From: Cryobacterium sp. BB307
GTDB taxonomy: Bacteria; Actinomycetota; Actinomycetes; Actinomycetales; Microbacteriaceae
Direction of reading: 5' to 3'
Assembly (NCBI RefSeq): GCF_012274275.1
Contig: NZ_JAANZA010000002.1
Location: 558,001-622,000, forward strand
Length of the DNA stretch: 64,000 nucleotides
The notes beneath the pieces were generated by a model. The model had not been told where the DNA came from. It ran no database searches and saw only the letters and a program-made list of their open reading frames with translations. Shown here in pieces: positions 35,673-44,479 of the stretch (position 1 is its first letter; every line of letters begins with the position of its first letter). Both the position numbers and the translations under genes were made by a program.

Positions 35673-36329
35673 ATGATCGAGGTCGTCGGCAGCCGTTTGA
35701 CTGCGAGAATCTACGACCCATTCCTGTGGCTCGGGGAGCGGCTTGGGATGCAATCCAGGCGCCGCCGTCTTCTCAGCACCGCCAACGGGCGGGTGCTCGA
35801 AATCGGGGCGGGCACCGGTCTCAACCTGAGCCACTATCCCGCGATCGACGAGTTGGTCCTAGCGGAACCATCCGAGCCGATGGCACAACGTCTCGAGACG
35901 CGCCGGTCGAAGCTCGGCCGCTCGGCGCAGATAGTGGCCGCACCAGCTGAAGAGCTCCCATTCGAGGACGGATCCTTCGACACAGTCGTCTCGACCCTGG
36001 TGTTGTGCACGGTGCTCGACTCCGAGCGTGCGCTCGCGGAAGTGCGGAGAGTGCTTCGCCCAGGCGGCCGTCTCCTGTTCTGCGAGCACGTTCGCTCCGA
36101 CAGTCCACGCCTGGCGCGCTGGCAGGACCGATTCGCAGACACGTGGGCCGGGATCGCTGACGGGTGCCGGTGCAACCGCGAGACACTCGCGACGATCTCG
36201 TCGCAATTGGAGATCGTGACGATCGAGCGAGCCAACTGGCGAGGCATGCCCCACCTCGGTCACCCGTTGGTTATCGGCGAAGCAGTGCACCCCGCGCCGA
36301 CAACGTCCGGTGGGAGAAGTGCTTCGTAG
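35673..36329 (+). CDS. Class I SAM-dependent methyltransferase
   Basis: A 218-residue methyltransferase of the UbiE/Methyltransf_11 type. SAM motif I is VLEIGAGTGLNLSHYP, motif II region FEDGSFDTVVSTLVLCTV, and motif III ALAEVRRVLRPGGRLLFCEH. The GGAGG before ATG 35673 supports the start. The C-terminus GMPHLGHPLVIGEAV is shared with phosphatidylethanolamine-methyltransferase-like proteins, but the substrate is not certain. Likely in one operon with the preceding thioesterase-like gene. Confidence 0.87.
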   Translation: MIEVVGSRLTARIYDPFLWLGERLGMQSRRRRLLSTANGRVLEIGAGTGLNLSHYPAIDELVLAEPSEPMAQRLETRRSKLGRSAQIVAAPAEELPFEDGSFDTVVSTLVLCTVLDSERALAEVRRVLRPGGRLLFCEHVRSDSPRLARWQDRFADTWAGIADGCRCNRETLATISSQLEIVTIERANWRGMPHLGHPLVIGEAVHPAPTTSGGRSAS

Positions 36330-36384
36330 GGCGGACGGTTGAACCGGTGACAGGGCCTGCCTCGCGCGAGACAGGCCCAAACCC

Positions 36385-37155
36385 TCACCGAGCTAGGTAG
36401 CCGCCATCGACGTTGTAGTAGCCGCCAGTGATGAACGAGGCGCGATCGGAGGCGAGGAAGAGCACAAGCTCGGCGACCTCGTTGGCCTCGCCCAGACGAT
36501 TCATCGGATGCATAGCGGCAAGGGCCTGTGTTTCCGCGGACGTGTCTGAGCTGCTGGTGTCCAGCACGGAGCGCTTGCCCAGCAGTGGGGTGTTGATGAA
36601 GCCTGGTCCGACGGCGTTCACACGGATTCCTTGCTCGGCGTGGTCGATCGCGGCGGTTTTCGTGAGGCCGATGACGCCATGCTTGGCGGCAGAGTAGCCC
36701 GCTCCATTGGGGAGGCCAGCCATACCAGCCACCGAGGACATGTTTACGATGGCACCGCCACCGGTGGCGAGCATAGCGGGGATCTGATGGCGCATCCCGT
36801 AAAAGACACCGGAGAGGTTGATGCCCATTATCGTGTCCCACCCATCGATGGGGTACTCCCCGGCCGGTGCGGTGGCACCGCCGATGCCGGCGTTGTTCAC
36901 GGCGATATCGAGCCGGCCGAACTCGTTGACTGTGCGATCGACCAGGTTTTTCGCGTCGTCGACCTTCGACACGTCGGTCTTCACGACGAGGCCGCGTCCC
37001 CCCTCATTCTCAATGTCGCTCAACACACGCTCGGCTGCCTCGACATCCATGTCCGCGAGAACGACAGTTGCACCGTTTTTCGCGAAGAGGCGGGCAGTGG
37101 CTTCACCCAGTCCTGAGCCTGCTCCGGTAACGATGGCGATCTTCTGGTCGAGCAT
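36385..37155 (-). CDS. SDR-family oxidoreductase
   Basis: A 256-residue classical short-chain dehydrogenase. Cofactor motif TGAGSGLGEATARLF, NNAGIGG, catalytic Ser in NMSSVAGMAG and YSAAKHG; C-terminal FITGGYYNVDGGYLAR. Acidic residue in VVLADMDVEAAE suggests NAD(H). Substrate unknown; similar to 3-oxoacyl reductase and glucose/steroid dehydrogenase-like enzymes. It has AAGGAGACACC before the ATG. Confidence 0.92.
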   Translation of the reverse strand: MLDQKIAIVTGAGSGLGEATARLFAKNGATVVLADMDVEAAERVLSDIENEGGRGLVVKTDVSKVDDAKNLVDRTVNEFGRLDIAVNNAGIGGATAPAGEYPIDGWDTIMGINLSGVFYGMRHQIPAMLATGGGAIVNMSSVAGMAGLPNGAGYSAAKHGVIGLTKTAAIDHAEQGIRVNAVGPGFINTPLLGKRSVLDTSSSDTSAETQALAAMHPMNRLGEANEVAELVLFLASDRASFITGGYYNVDGGYLAR

Positions 37156-37359
37156 GGTGTCTCCTTCACTTTGTTGACGAGGGCTATTGAGCGTGCCCGC
37201 GCACGATACGCCACGCTGTACGTTGCGTTGTCATAGGTGGCAACAAATTTCGGCGCGTCCGCATTCCATGCAGATGCATATTTCGTAGCGACATGCCCGC
37301 CGGTCACACGCGTATCGAGTAGTTCCACGCGGCTCGCGAGGCTCTGGCAATCTGGGGTC

Positions 37360-37647
37360 ATGACCGACCAGCTACAGCGCACCACCCCCACGAGCACGGC
37401 GGCCAACGGGTTCGCCGCCGCCGGACTCGCCCTCGGCATTCTCGGACTCACCCTCGGCATTTTCGGGATCGTCACGGCGAGACTTGCCCTCGTGACGCTG
37501 ATTCTCGCAATCCTGGCGATCGTGTTCGGTGCGCTCGGCGGCGCGACATCGAAGCGGATCGGCGGAGTCGGGCGCGGCATGTCCGTGTGGGCCATGAGCC
37601 TCGGGATATTCCCCTTCGCGTTCGCTCTGTTGCTCCGTATCCTCTAG
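37360..37647 (+). CDS. Small membrane protein (DUF4190-like)
   Basis: A 95-residue protein starting MTDQLQRTTPTSTAANGFAA. Two or three hydrophobic helices follow (AAAGLALGILGLTLGIFGIV; LILAILAIVFGALGG; FPFAFALLLRIL), with a basic loop SKRIGGVGRG, like DUF4190 proteins. Function unknown. The ATG at 37360 is preferred over the upstream frame start because CTGGGG precedes it and upstream residues are not conserved. A strong terminator follows. Confidence 0.65.
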   Translation: MTDQLQRTTPTSTAANGFAAAGLALGILGLTLGIFGIVTARLALVTLILAILAIVFGALGGATSKRIGGVGRGMSVWAMSLGIFPFAFALLLRIL

Positions 37648-37662
37648 CCCGCAACAAAAAAA

Positions 37663-37704
37663 CGCCCCCACCCGCTGTTAGGCAAGGTGGGGGGTTCTTC
37701 TTTC
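37663..37704 (+). terminator. Intrinsic terminator
   Basis: CCCCCACC (37665-37672) pairs with GGTGGGGG (37686-37693) and is followed by TTCTTCTTTC, just after the small membrane protein gene. Confidence 0.8.
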
Positions 37705-37751
37705 ACTGACAGCTAAGGGTCAGGTAGGGGTCAGAAACCCGAGACAGCAGC

Positions 37752-37786
37752 AAACCCCCGGCCAGGCATTCACCATCTGGGGGTTT
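37752..37786 (-). terminator. Hairpin downstream of tRNA-Met
   Basis: AAACCCCC and GGGGGTTT form a stem with a 19-nt loop, 7 bp beyond the tRNA 3' end. It could act in both directions, ending the tRNA transcript and backing up the upstream terminator. Confidence 0.65.
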
Positions 37787-37792
37787 CGTCTG

Positions 37793-37866
37793 TAGGGCGG
37801 ACGGGACTTGAACCCGTGACCGACGGATTATGAGTCCGCTGCTCTAACCAGCTGAGCTACCGCCCC
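37793..37866 (-). tRNA. tRNA-Met(CAT)
   Basis: 74-nt cloverleaf on the minus strand: acceptor GGGGCGG with CCGCCCT (1:72 would be G-U), D-arm AGCTCAGCTGGTTAGAGC, anticodon stem-loop GCGGA CTCATAA TCCGT (anticodon CAT), T-arm ACGGG TTCAAGT CCCGT, discriminator A, no encoded CCA. Lack of three G-C pairs in the anticodon stem excludes the initiator. A lysidine-type tRNA-Ile2 remains possible. Confidence 0.85.
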
Positions 37867-37878
37867 GTGGGCGCCGAC

Positions 37879-39099
37879 TCAGTTCGCCGACTCGTCGAGC
37901 GCCACTTCGGTGACCGGGTCGGTCACCGATTCCCCACGATACAACCTCTCGAATACGTTCAGCGTGCGCTCGATGTCGTGCGGCTTGATGAGCTTGAGAC
38001 TCGACTCCTGCATCCGACGGTACTCGTCCGGCGATGACGTGAGCACCCGGGTGAGCTTCTCGGCCAGGTCGTCCGGGTTCCCCGGCTCGAACAGGTAGCC
38101 GTTCTCGCCGTCGTGCACGAGGTGCGGCAGCGCCATCGCGTTCGCGGCGACGACCGGAAGTCCGGATGCCATCGCCTCCATTGTCGCGATCGACTGCAGC
38201 TCGGCGATCGACGGGATCGCGAAGACCGTCGCGCGCGTCAGGGCGGCGCGCAGCTCCTCATCCGAGACATACCCGGTGAATGTGGTCCGCTCCGCGATCC
38301 CGAGACGCTGCGACAACACCTTGAGCTGGTTGAGCAGGTCGCCGCCGCCGACGATGTCGAGCTTGACGTCCAGGGCAGGGTCGAGCTTCGCGACGGCGCG
38401 CAGCAGCACATCGATGTGCTTCTCGCCGGTCACCCGACCGACGAACACGATGCGCTTCTCCTGACGCTGGCGAATCTCAGCCGTGTAGTCCTCGGCCCGG
38501 ATTCCGCAGGACACCGCGTGCACACCGTCGACGTCGATCGCACCCTCGAGGAATTCCGCAGCCTTGCGTGTCGGCGTGGTGATCGACTCAACGAGCTCGT
38601 ACGTCTTCGCAGCATCGGACCACGCGATCTGCGCGGCCTTACGGTTCAAGAATTTCGGGAGCAGCGTGTGCTCCATCAGGTTCTCCGGCATGAAGTGGTT
38701 CGTCGCAACGACCCGGATGCCGCGTTTGTGCGCCTGCCTGGCCAGCCCGCGGCCGACGACAATGTGCGACTGGATGTGCACGACATCCGGTTTCACCTCA
38801 TCGAGAATGCGCGCGGCGTGCGCCTGGCTGCGCCACGGCAGCACGAAGCGGAGCCAGTCGTGCGGGTACCAGCGCCACGAGTACACGCGGTGCACCGTGA
38901 TCTTGGCACCGTCATGCTCCTCGATGAAGCGGCCGTGCTTGCGGCTGAAGGCAGGAGCCTCGACGTGCACGTCGTGTCCACGCGCGGTGAGCCCGGCCGC
39001 GAGCTTCGACGTGAAGGTCGCGGCACCGTTCACATTCGGGGGGAAAGTGTCGGCGCCGATGAGCACACGCAGCGGTCGGCGGTCTGAAGTATCAGTCAA
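37879..39099 (-). CDS. Glycosyltransferase family 4 (mannosyltransferase-like)
   Basis: A 406-residue GT-B enzyme. N-terminal domain: RVLIGADTFPPNVNGAATFT and VVHIQSHIVVGRGLARQAHK; C-terminal donor domain: RIVFVGRVTGEKHIDVLL, IVGGGDLLNQL and IPSIAELQSIATMEAMASGL (E-x7-E). It resembles the phosphatidylinositol/diacylglycerol mannosyl- or glucosyltransferases of Actinobacteria, so a role in membrane glycolipids is plausible. Directly downstream of nothing on its strand except the DMT gene, 37 bp away. Confidence 0.85.
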   Translation of the reverse strand: MTDTSDRRPLRVLIGADTFPPNVNGAATFTSKLAAGLTARGHDVHVEAPAFSRKHGRFIEEHDGAKITVHRVYSWRWYPHDWLRFVLPWRSQAHAARILDEVKPDVVHIQSHIVVGRGLARQAHKRGIRVVATNHFMPENLMEHTLLPKFLNRKAAQIAWSDAAKTYELVESITTPTRKAAEFLEGAIDVDGVHAVSCGIRAEDYTAEIRQRQEKRIVFVGRVTGEKHIDVLLRAVAKLDPALDVKLDIVGGGDLLNQLKVLSQRLGIAERTTFTGYVSDEELRAALTRATVFAIPSIAELQSIATMEAMASGLPVVAANAMALPHLVHDGENGYLFEPGNPDDLAEKLTRVLTSSPDEYRRMQESSLKLIKPHDIERTLNVFERLYRGESVTDPVTEVALDESAN

Positions 39100-39136
39100 A
39101 GTGTGTTGAATTCCTTCTCAGGATGCTCAGTCAAGA

Positions 39137-40054
39137 CTACCGCTGAGCCTGCGGATGGTGCTTCGCCAACTGGAAGACACCATAAACCGCGAGGCCGCCG
39201 GCCGCGAGGAACGCCACGACAGCCCACAGCGGAGCCGAGGCTGCCTCTTGCAGCACGACCACACCGATTGCCACCGCGACGATCGGGTCGATCACGGTCA
39301 GACCTGCGATCACGAGGTCGGGCGGACCGGATGCGTAGGCGTTCTGCACGAAGTACGCACCAAGCGCCGCAGCGGCGATCAAGGCGACGATGCAGGTGAT
39401 GGTCAGCCATTCGAAATCGCCGGTCTTCCCACGGTCGATGACCACCTTGGCGAGCGTGGCCACGAAACCGTAGAGCACACCCGACGCGATGATGTAGCCG
39501 ATCGCCTTGAACCGGTTGCGCAGGAACGCGAACGCGAGCGAGAACCCCATGGTCACGACGCCCAGCAGCGCGAGGATCACGGCGAGCTGCCCGTCGCTCA
39601 CCGGCTTCGACTCCGCGAACAGCGCGGCGATGCCGACGAACAGGGCGACGCCTGCGACGCACAACAGAATCGCCCGGATCGAGATCCGGTCCAGCTTCAC
39701 CCCGGACAGGCTGGAGTTCAGCACGGCGGTGATCACCAGCGCGATCGCGCCGAGGGGCTGCACGACGATGATCGGCGAGAGGTACAGGCTCGTGAGCTGC
39801 AGGACTATCGCGAGACCGAGCAGCACAGTGCCGATGACCCACGAGGGTCGCGAGAGCAGCGCGAACAGCGAGGAGAACCCCATCCCGCCGGTCTGGCCGC
39901 CATGCTTGGCCTCGACCTTCCCCACCCCGCGGTGCTGAAACTGGGCGCCCAGCGCAAGGAAGACCGCCCCGACAAGCGCCACCGGGATGCCGAGCCATTG
40001 GTTGGGGGTGAGGGACTGGAACTGGTCCGTAATGTCCATCAGGTCTGGCGGCAC
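39137..40054 (-). CDS. DMT-family membrane transporter
   Basis: A 305-residue protein with about nine or ten membrane helices and the two-half EamA-type layout (VALVGAVFLALGAQFQHRGV at the start; LEWLTITCIVAL-like segment and VVVLQEAASAPLWAVVAFLA in the second half). It resembles the EamA/NIPA-like group of the drug/metabolite superfamily. Substrate unknown. It precedes the GT4 gene on the same strand and is divergent from the deformylase gene. Confidence 0.82.
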   Translation of the reverse strand: MPPDLMDITDQFQSLTPNQWLGIPVALVGAVFLALGAQFQHRGVGKVEAKHGGQTGGMGFSSLFALLSRPSWVIGTVLLGLAIVLQLTSLYLSPIIVVQPLGAIALVITAVLNSSLSGVKLDRISIRAILLCVAGVALFVGIAALFAESKPVSDGQLAVILALLGVVTMGFSLAFAFLRNRFKAIGYIIASGVLYGFVATLAKVVIDRGKTGDFEWLTITCIVALIAAAALGAYFVQNAYASGPPDLVIAGLTVIDPIVAVAIGVVVLQEAASAPLWAVVAFLAAGGLAVYGVFQLAKHHPQAQR

Positions 40055-40094
40055 GCAACGACTTTAGCGGCAATACGACCGATATTCTTGACCA

Positions 40095-40658
40095 ATGCCA
40101 GCACTTCCCATACGTATCACCGGCGACCCCGTGCTGCACCGGGTCGCCGATCCGGTCGAGACTTTCGACGATGAACTTCGCACGCTCGTCGCGGACATGG
40201 TCGAAACCATGCACAAGGCGCCAGGGGTCGGCCTCGCCGCACCCCAGGTAGGCATCCCGCTGCGACTGTTCGTGTTCGAGTGGGATGACGGCACCCGGCA
40301 TGTCAGCGGAACCGCCGCGAACCCCGAGCTGTGGATCTCGCCCGTCGCCGTCGGGGAAGCGGATGAGGAAAACGAGTCTGAGGGCTGCCTCTCCATCCCG
40401 GGTGAACGGTTCGCGCTGCATAGGGCCGACCGCGCGATCCTGCGCGCTCAGGATGTCGACGGCAAGCCGTTCGAGCTCGAGGCCGAGGGCTGGCTCGCCC
40501 GCATCCTGCAGCACGAGTTCGACCACCTGAACGGCATCCTCTACGTCGACCGGCTCGACTCTGAGGACCAGCGTGACGTCGCCAAGATTGTGCGGCGCAA
40601 CGGCTGGGGCGTCCCCGGTAGGAGCTGGCTGCCGGGCGTCGATCACCTCGAGGACTAA
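40095..40658 (+). CDS. def: Peptide deformylase
   Basis: A 187-residue metalloenzyme that removes the formyl group from nascent peptides. The three motifs are intact: GVGLAAPQVG, EGCLSIPG (metal Cys) and HEFDHLNG (metal His pair and Glu). The ATG at 40095 gives the typical N-terminus LPIRITGDPVLH. Its end overlaps the end of the convergent azlD by 4 bp. Confidence 0.96.
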   Translation: MPALPIRITGDPVLHRVADPVETFDDELRTLVADMVETMHKAPGVGLAAPQVGIPLRLFVFEWDDGTRHVSGTAANPELWISPVAVGEADEENESEGCLSIPGERFALHRADRAILRAQDVDGKPFELEAEGWLARILQHEFDHLNGILYVDRLDSEDQRDVAKIVRRNGWGVPGRSWLPGVDHLED

Positions 40659-40966
40659 CCCCAACCAGACAGCCGGATGAGCGCCGCCACCGCGGCGGCC
40701 GCGATCACAACGAGCACGAACGGCACCCGCAGCGAGAACAGCACCGCAGCGACGACCAGGGCCGGCAATCGGGCGTCGACCTGCAGCCCCTCGCCGTGGC
40801 CGAAGGTCTGCACCGAGACGAGGGCCGCCAGCAGTGCGATGGTCAGCAGGTTGGCGATGCGCGAAGTCGCGGGCTTTTCGAGAGCGGACTTCGGAACCAG
40901 GTAGCCGGAGAGCTTCAGCGCGAGGCACAGCAGCGACGCGATGATCACGATCTGCCAGAGCGTCAT
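40655..40966 (-). CDS. azlD: AzlD-family small subunit of branched-chain amino acid exporter
   Basis: A 103-residue hydrophobic protein, MTLWQIVIIASLLCLALKLS through the typical four-helix pattern (LLTIALLAALVSVQTFG; LPALVVAAVLFSLRVPFVLV). AzlD works with AzlC to export branched-chain amino acids or analogues. The ATG overlaps the azlC stop by ATGA, so the two are translationally coupled. Confidence 0.9.
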   Translation of the reverse strand: MTLWQIVIIASLLCLALKLSGYLVPKSALEKPATSRIANLLTIALLAALVSVQTFGHGEGLQVDARLPALVVAAVLFSLRVPFVLVVIAAAAVAALIRLSGWG

Positions 40967-41664
40967 GCTGCTCCCTTCTTCGGCGCGCTGTCGAACCAGT
41001 TGAAGGCGCCGACGACCACCGCGACGAGTCCGGCGATCAACACCGGGAGGCCGGGCAGGACCACCGGGGTGAGCACGAGCGCGACGACCGCGGCGGCGGA
41101 TGCCACGGCGATCGTCTGGCGCTGCCGCAGCCGTGGCCAGAGCAGACCGAGGAACGCTGCCGCTGCGGCGGCATCCAGTCCCCACTGGCGCGGATCGCCC
41201 AGCAGGTCGCCGATCAGCGCGCCGATAAGGCTGGTGAGGTTCCAGCCGAGGTAGACGGTCACCGCGGTGGTCCAGAATCCGATGCGCTGGCTGCGCAGCG
41301 TCGGCTGACCGGTCGACACCGCGGTCGTCTCGTCGATCGTGACGTGGGCGGCGAGGGCGCGCAGCCACCACCTGCCTCCGATGATCGGCGCCATCCGGAT
41401 GCCGTAGATGCCGTTGCGCACGCCCAGGATGGCGGCGCTCGCGATCGCGGTCGGCCCGGCCGCCGCTCCCCCGGTCGCAAGCACGCCGATGAGGGCGAAC
41501 TGCGACCCGCCGGTGAACATCAGCAGGCTCATCACGCAGGTCTGCCAGACGTCGAGACCGGCCGCCACCGCGAGGGCGCCGTATGAGACCCCGTAGGCGG
41601 CCGCGGACAGCCCGACCGCGATCCCGTCTTGGATCGCGACCGTCTCTTCCTTGGGCCTCGCCAC
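40963..41664 (-). CDS. azlC: AzlC-family branched-chain amino acid exporter large subunit
   Basis: About 233 residues with several membrane helices. AzlC features: DGIAVGLSAAAYGVSYGALA near the N-terminus, SLLMFTGGSQFALIGVLATG, and GVRNGIYGIRMAPIIGGRWW. The start is uncertain; GTG 41664 lies 4 nt after the receiver gene stop, and GTG 41682 inside that gene is an alternative. Last-but-one gene of the kinase-receiver-azlCD operon. Confidence 0.9.
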   Translation of the reverse strand: MARPKEETVAIQDGIAVGLSAAAYGVSYGALAVAAGLDVWQTCVMSLLMFTGGSQFALIGVLATGGAAAGPTAIASAAILGVRNGIYGIRMAPIIGGRWWLRALAAHVTIDETTAVSTGQPTLRSQRIGFWTTAVTVYLGWNLTSLIGALIGDLLGDPRQWGLDAAAAAAFLGLLWPRLRQRQTIAVASAAAVVALVLTPVVLPGLPVLIAGLVAVVVGAFNWFDSAPKKGAA

Positions 41665-41668
41665 TGAC

Positions 41669-42088
41669 TCAGTCTTCGACACGCTGTGCGATTCCAAAGT
41701 CCGCCGCCTCGGCCGCCGAACGAACAGCCTCGAGCAGCGCCTCCGGCGCAATGTCCTTGTACAGCACCGCGAAGACGCCGGCCTCGGCCGCCGCGGCGAG
41801 GTGGTCGTCGAGTTCCACGGCGGTCATCAGCAGGATGCGCGGGGCAACACCGTTTCGCTCGATCACGCGTGCGTCGCCCACCACTCGCTGCGCTGCCGTC
41901 AACCCGTCGACGCGCGGCATCTGGATGTCCATGAGCACGACATCCGTCTGCTTCCGGCGCACCAGCGCCAGCAGCGTCGCACCGTCGCCCGCTTCCCCGA
42001 CGACCTCGATGTCCGCCTGCGACCCCAGCACCAGCCGGTACCCCTCGCGCTGCAGCTTCTGGTCGTCGGCGATCGCGACGCGGATCAC
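41669..42088 (-). CDS. Receiver-only response regulator (NarL-type, no output domain)
   Basis: A 139-residue single receiver domain. Phospho-site Asp54 in VVLMDIQMPRVDGL, acidic pair Asp8/Asp9 in AIADDQK, Thr89 in LLMTAVE and Lys111 in LYKD are intact. Sequence resembles NarL/LuxR-type regulators, but the protein stops after the last receiver helix with no helix-turn-helix and the downstream DNA is azlC, not an HTH remnant. It overlaps the kinase gene by ATGA. It may act by protein contact or phosphate relay instead of DNA binding. Confidence 0.9.
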   Translation of the reverse strand: MIRVAIADDQKLQREGYRLVLGSQADIEVVGEAGDGATLLALVRRKQTDVVLMDIQMPRVDGLTAAQRVVGDARVIERNGVAPRILLMTAVELDDHLAAAAEAGVFAVLYKDIAPEALLEAVRSAAEAADFGIAQRVED

Positions 42089-42996
42089 GAACGCCCCAGA
42101 TCGACGCTGTGGACACCGTTGTGGTGCTTCAGGGATGGGAAGACGACGGCAATCGAGAATCCGACGCCCGGCACACGGTAGGCGCTGAACACGCCACCGA
42201 AGAGGGTCGCGCGTTCCTTCATCTCGGTGATGCCCGGTCCCATCACGTCCGCAGTCAAGGCGGCAAGGTCGTCGCGCTCCGTGTAGCCCTTGGACGGCGA
42301 CTCGGCGCTGTCCTGGCCCGCCAAGCGTGCCTGGTTGCGGGCGCCGTCGTCGTCGACCAGCACCTGCAGGCCCTCGCCCCGCCAGCTGAACGAGACCTTG
42401 ACCTCGGTGCCGGGTCCTCCATACTTCAGCGCGTTGGACAGGGCCTCCTGCAGGATGCGGTAGATCGCGAGCTCGGCCGCCTGCTGAACTTGGAACGGCG
42501 TTCCGTCCTCGTCGAAGGTGATGCCGAGGCCTGCGTCCCGCATGACCCCGAACAGGTCACGGGCGGTCTTCAGTCGCGGCTGCGGCGCGACGCTCGCCTC
42601 GCCCTCGCGCACGACATTCATGACGCGGCGGAGGTCGGCGAGCGTGGACCGGGCGGCATCCGCGATGTTGCCGGCCGTCCGCGCGGCGACAGCGGGGTCG
42701 TTCTGCGCGGCGAAGCGCGCGCCATCCGCCTGGCTGACGATCACCGAGGTCGAGTGCACCGCAACATCCCCAAGCTCGCGCACGATGCGCAGGCGCCCCA
42801 GCTGCTCGCGCAGCGAGAGCTCCAGGTCGAGTGCTTCGCGCTCGACCTGCACGCGACGGCGGTGCTCAGCACGGCCACGGCGGGCAGCGCGCAGCCAGAG
42901 GACCAGCAGCACGACGACGACCACTGCCGCGACCACCGCGGCGGCGATCATCACCACTACCGGGGCGCTGAACTCACCCCCGAGCCACTCGCCCAT
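42085..42996 (-). CDS. Sensor histidine kinase-like protein lacking the usual phospho-acceptor His
   Basis: A 303-residue NarX/DesK-type kinase homologue with one N-terminal membrane helix (APVVVMIAAAVVAAVVVVVL). The dimerisation motif, normally R-E-L-H-D, reads RIVRELGDVAVHSTSVIVSQ: Gly76 replaces the phospho-acceptor His, while a second His (81) remains. The ATPase domain keeps the N box (QEALSNALKYGGPG) and G1 (LVDDDGA) but the G2 region is GPGITEMKERATLFGG. First gene of an overlapping operon with a receiver-only regulator and azlCD. Confidence 0.88.
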   Translation of the reverse strand: MGEWLGGEFSAPVVVMIAAAVVAAVVVVVLLVLWLRAARRGRAEHRRRVQVEREALDLELSLREQLGRLRIVRELGDVAVHSTSVIVSQADGARFAAQNDPAVAARTAGNIADAARSTLADLRRVMNVVREGEASVAPQPRLKTARDLFGVMRDAGLGITFDEDGTPFQVQQAAELAIYRILQEALSNALKYGGPGTEVKVSFSWRGEGLQVLVDDDGARNQARLAGQDSAESPSKGYTERDDLAALTADVMGPGITEMKERATLFGGVFSAYRVPGVGFSIAVVFPSLKHHNGVHSVDLGRS

Positions 42997-43093
42997 GATT
43001 GCCTTTCGTCACGCATCCTGATTCGACCGCGCGAATGCGGCGCGCGAGTCGAGATTATCGTGAACCCACGACGAGATCTCATCGGCTACGCGT

Positions 43094-44479
43094 TCAGCAC
43101 TCGATGTTGTTCACCGAGACGTGCACGGCCAGCCCGCCGCGGGAGGTCTCCTTGTAGATCGACATCATGTCCCGACCGGTGACGCGCATCGTCTCGATGA
43201 CCTCGTCGAGAGTCACCCGATGGGTGCCATCACCGCGCAATGCCATGCGCGCGGCGTTGATCGCCTTGCCGGCCGAGATGGCGTTGCGCTCGATGCACGG
43301 GATCTGCACAAGCCCACCGATCGGGTCGCAGGTGAGACCGAGGCTGTGCTCCATTGCGATCTCCGCGGCGTTCTCCACCTGAGCGGGCGTGCCGCCGAGA
43401 ACCTCGGCGAGGGCGCCTGCGGCCATCGATGCTGCCGACCCGACCTCCCCCTGGCAGCCGACCTCTGCACCGGAGATGGAGGCTCGCTCCTTGTACAGCG
43501 AGCCGATCGCCCCCGCTGTGAGCAGGAATCGGACGGCCGCGTCGTCGCGGTCGCGAGCACCGGCATCCGTGTAGTGCATCGCGTAATGCAGCACGGCGGG
43601 GATGATTCCGGCGGCCCCGTTGGTGGGGGCTGTCACCACGCGCCCGCCCGAAGCGTTCTCCTCGTTGACCGCGAGGGCGACCAGGTTCACCCAGTCCTGC
43701 GCGAACTCCGGCTTCCGGTGGGGATCGTCGCGCTCCAGCTGCTGGTGCCAGTCGTGTGCGCGCCTGGGCACGCCGAGGCCGCCTGGCAGGGTGCCGTCAC
43801 GTCGCATCCCCCGCTCCTGGCATTCCACCATGACGTTCCGGATGTGCAGCAAGCCCGCACGAACGTCGTCTTCGGTGCGGAGGGCGGCTTCGTTCTTCAG
43901 CATCACCGCGCTGAACGACCCATGCTCGCGTGCAAGCTCCAGCAGCTCTGCCCCGGAGGAGAACGGCAGCGGCCAGTGGGTGGACGACGCTGGTACCGCC
44001 CGCTGTGCCTCGTCCTCGTTGACGATGAAACCGCCGCCGACCGAGTAGAAGGTCTCGCTGTGCTGCCGGCCGAGGTCGCCGGCGAACGCCGTCAGTCGCA
44101 TCCCGTTCGGGTGGAAGTCGAGCGACTCCTGCAGGTGCAGCACGATGTCGCGCTCACCGAACGGCAGCTCCTTCACGCCGCCGAGGCGGACGGTCGGATT
44201 CTCACGCATCTCGGCGAGCCGCTGTTCCATCTCGGCCACCTCGATGGTGTCGGGACGCCTGCCCTCGAGCCCCAGCAGCACCGCGTTGAGGGTGCCGTGA
44301 CCGGCCCCGGTCGCGGCGAGCGAACCGTACAGGTCGACGCCGATCTCTGTGATCCGCTCCAGTGGCATGCGCTCGGCGACTTCGCGCACGAAGCGCTCTG
44401 CCGCGCGCATCGGGCCGACGGTGTGCGAGCTGGAGGGCCCGATGCCGACCTTGAAGAGGTCAAAGACGCTGATTGTCAT
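43094..44479 (-). CDS. sdaA: L-serine ammonia-lyase (iron-sulfur, single chain)
   Basis: A 461-residue enzyme that converts L-serine to pyruvate and ammonia. The N-terminal [20 protein letters not shown] is diagnostic of the beta part, and the alpha part has the [4Fe-4S] cysteines ([39 protein letters not shown]) and a third near the end in NNIEC. It overlaps glyA by ATGA, so glycine-derived serine can flow to pyruvate. Confidence 0.95.
   Translation of the reverse strand: MTISVFDLFKVGIGPSSSHTVGPMRAAERFVREVAERMPLERITEIGVDLYGSLAATGAGHGTLNAVLLGLEGRRPDTIEVAEMEQRLAEMRENPTVRLGGVKELPFGERDIVLHLQESLDFHPNGMRLTAFAGDLGRQHSETFYSVGGGFIVNEDEAQRAVPASSTHWPLPFSSGAELLELAREHGSFSAVMLKNEAALRTEDDVRAGLLHIRNVMVECQERGMRRDGTLPGGLGVPRRAHDWHQQLERDDPHRKPEFAQDWVNLVALAVNEENASGGRVVTAPTNGAAGIIPAVLHYAMHYTDAGARDRDDAAVRFLLTAGAIGSLYKERASISGAEVGCQGEVGSAASMAAGALAEVLGGTPAQVENAAEIAMEHSLGLTCDPIGGLVQIPCIERNAISAGKAINAARMALRGDGTHRVTLDEVIETMRVTGRDMMSIYKETSRGGLAVHVSVNNIEC

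Noticed and set aside
34887-37155. Thioesterase-like, methyltransferase and SDR genes as a biosynthetic cluster
   Set aside because: The SDR is on the opposite strand, no synthase or carrier is present, and only the first two genes look linked.
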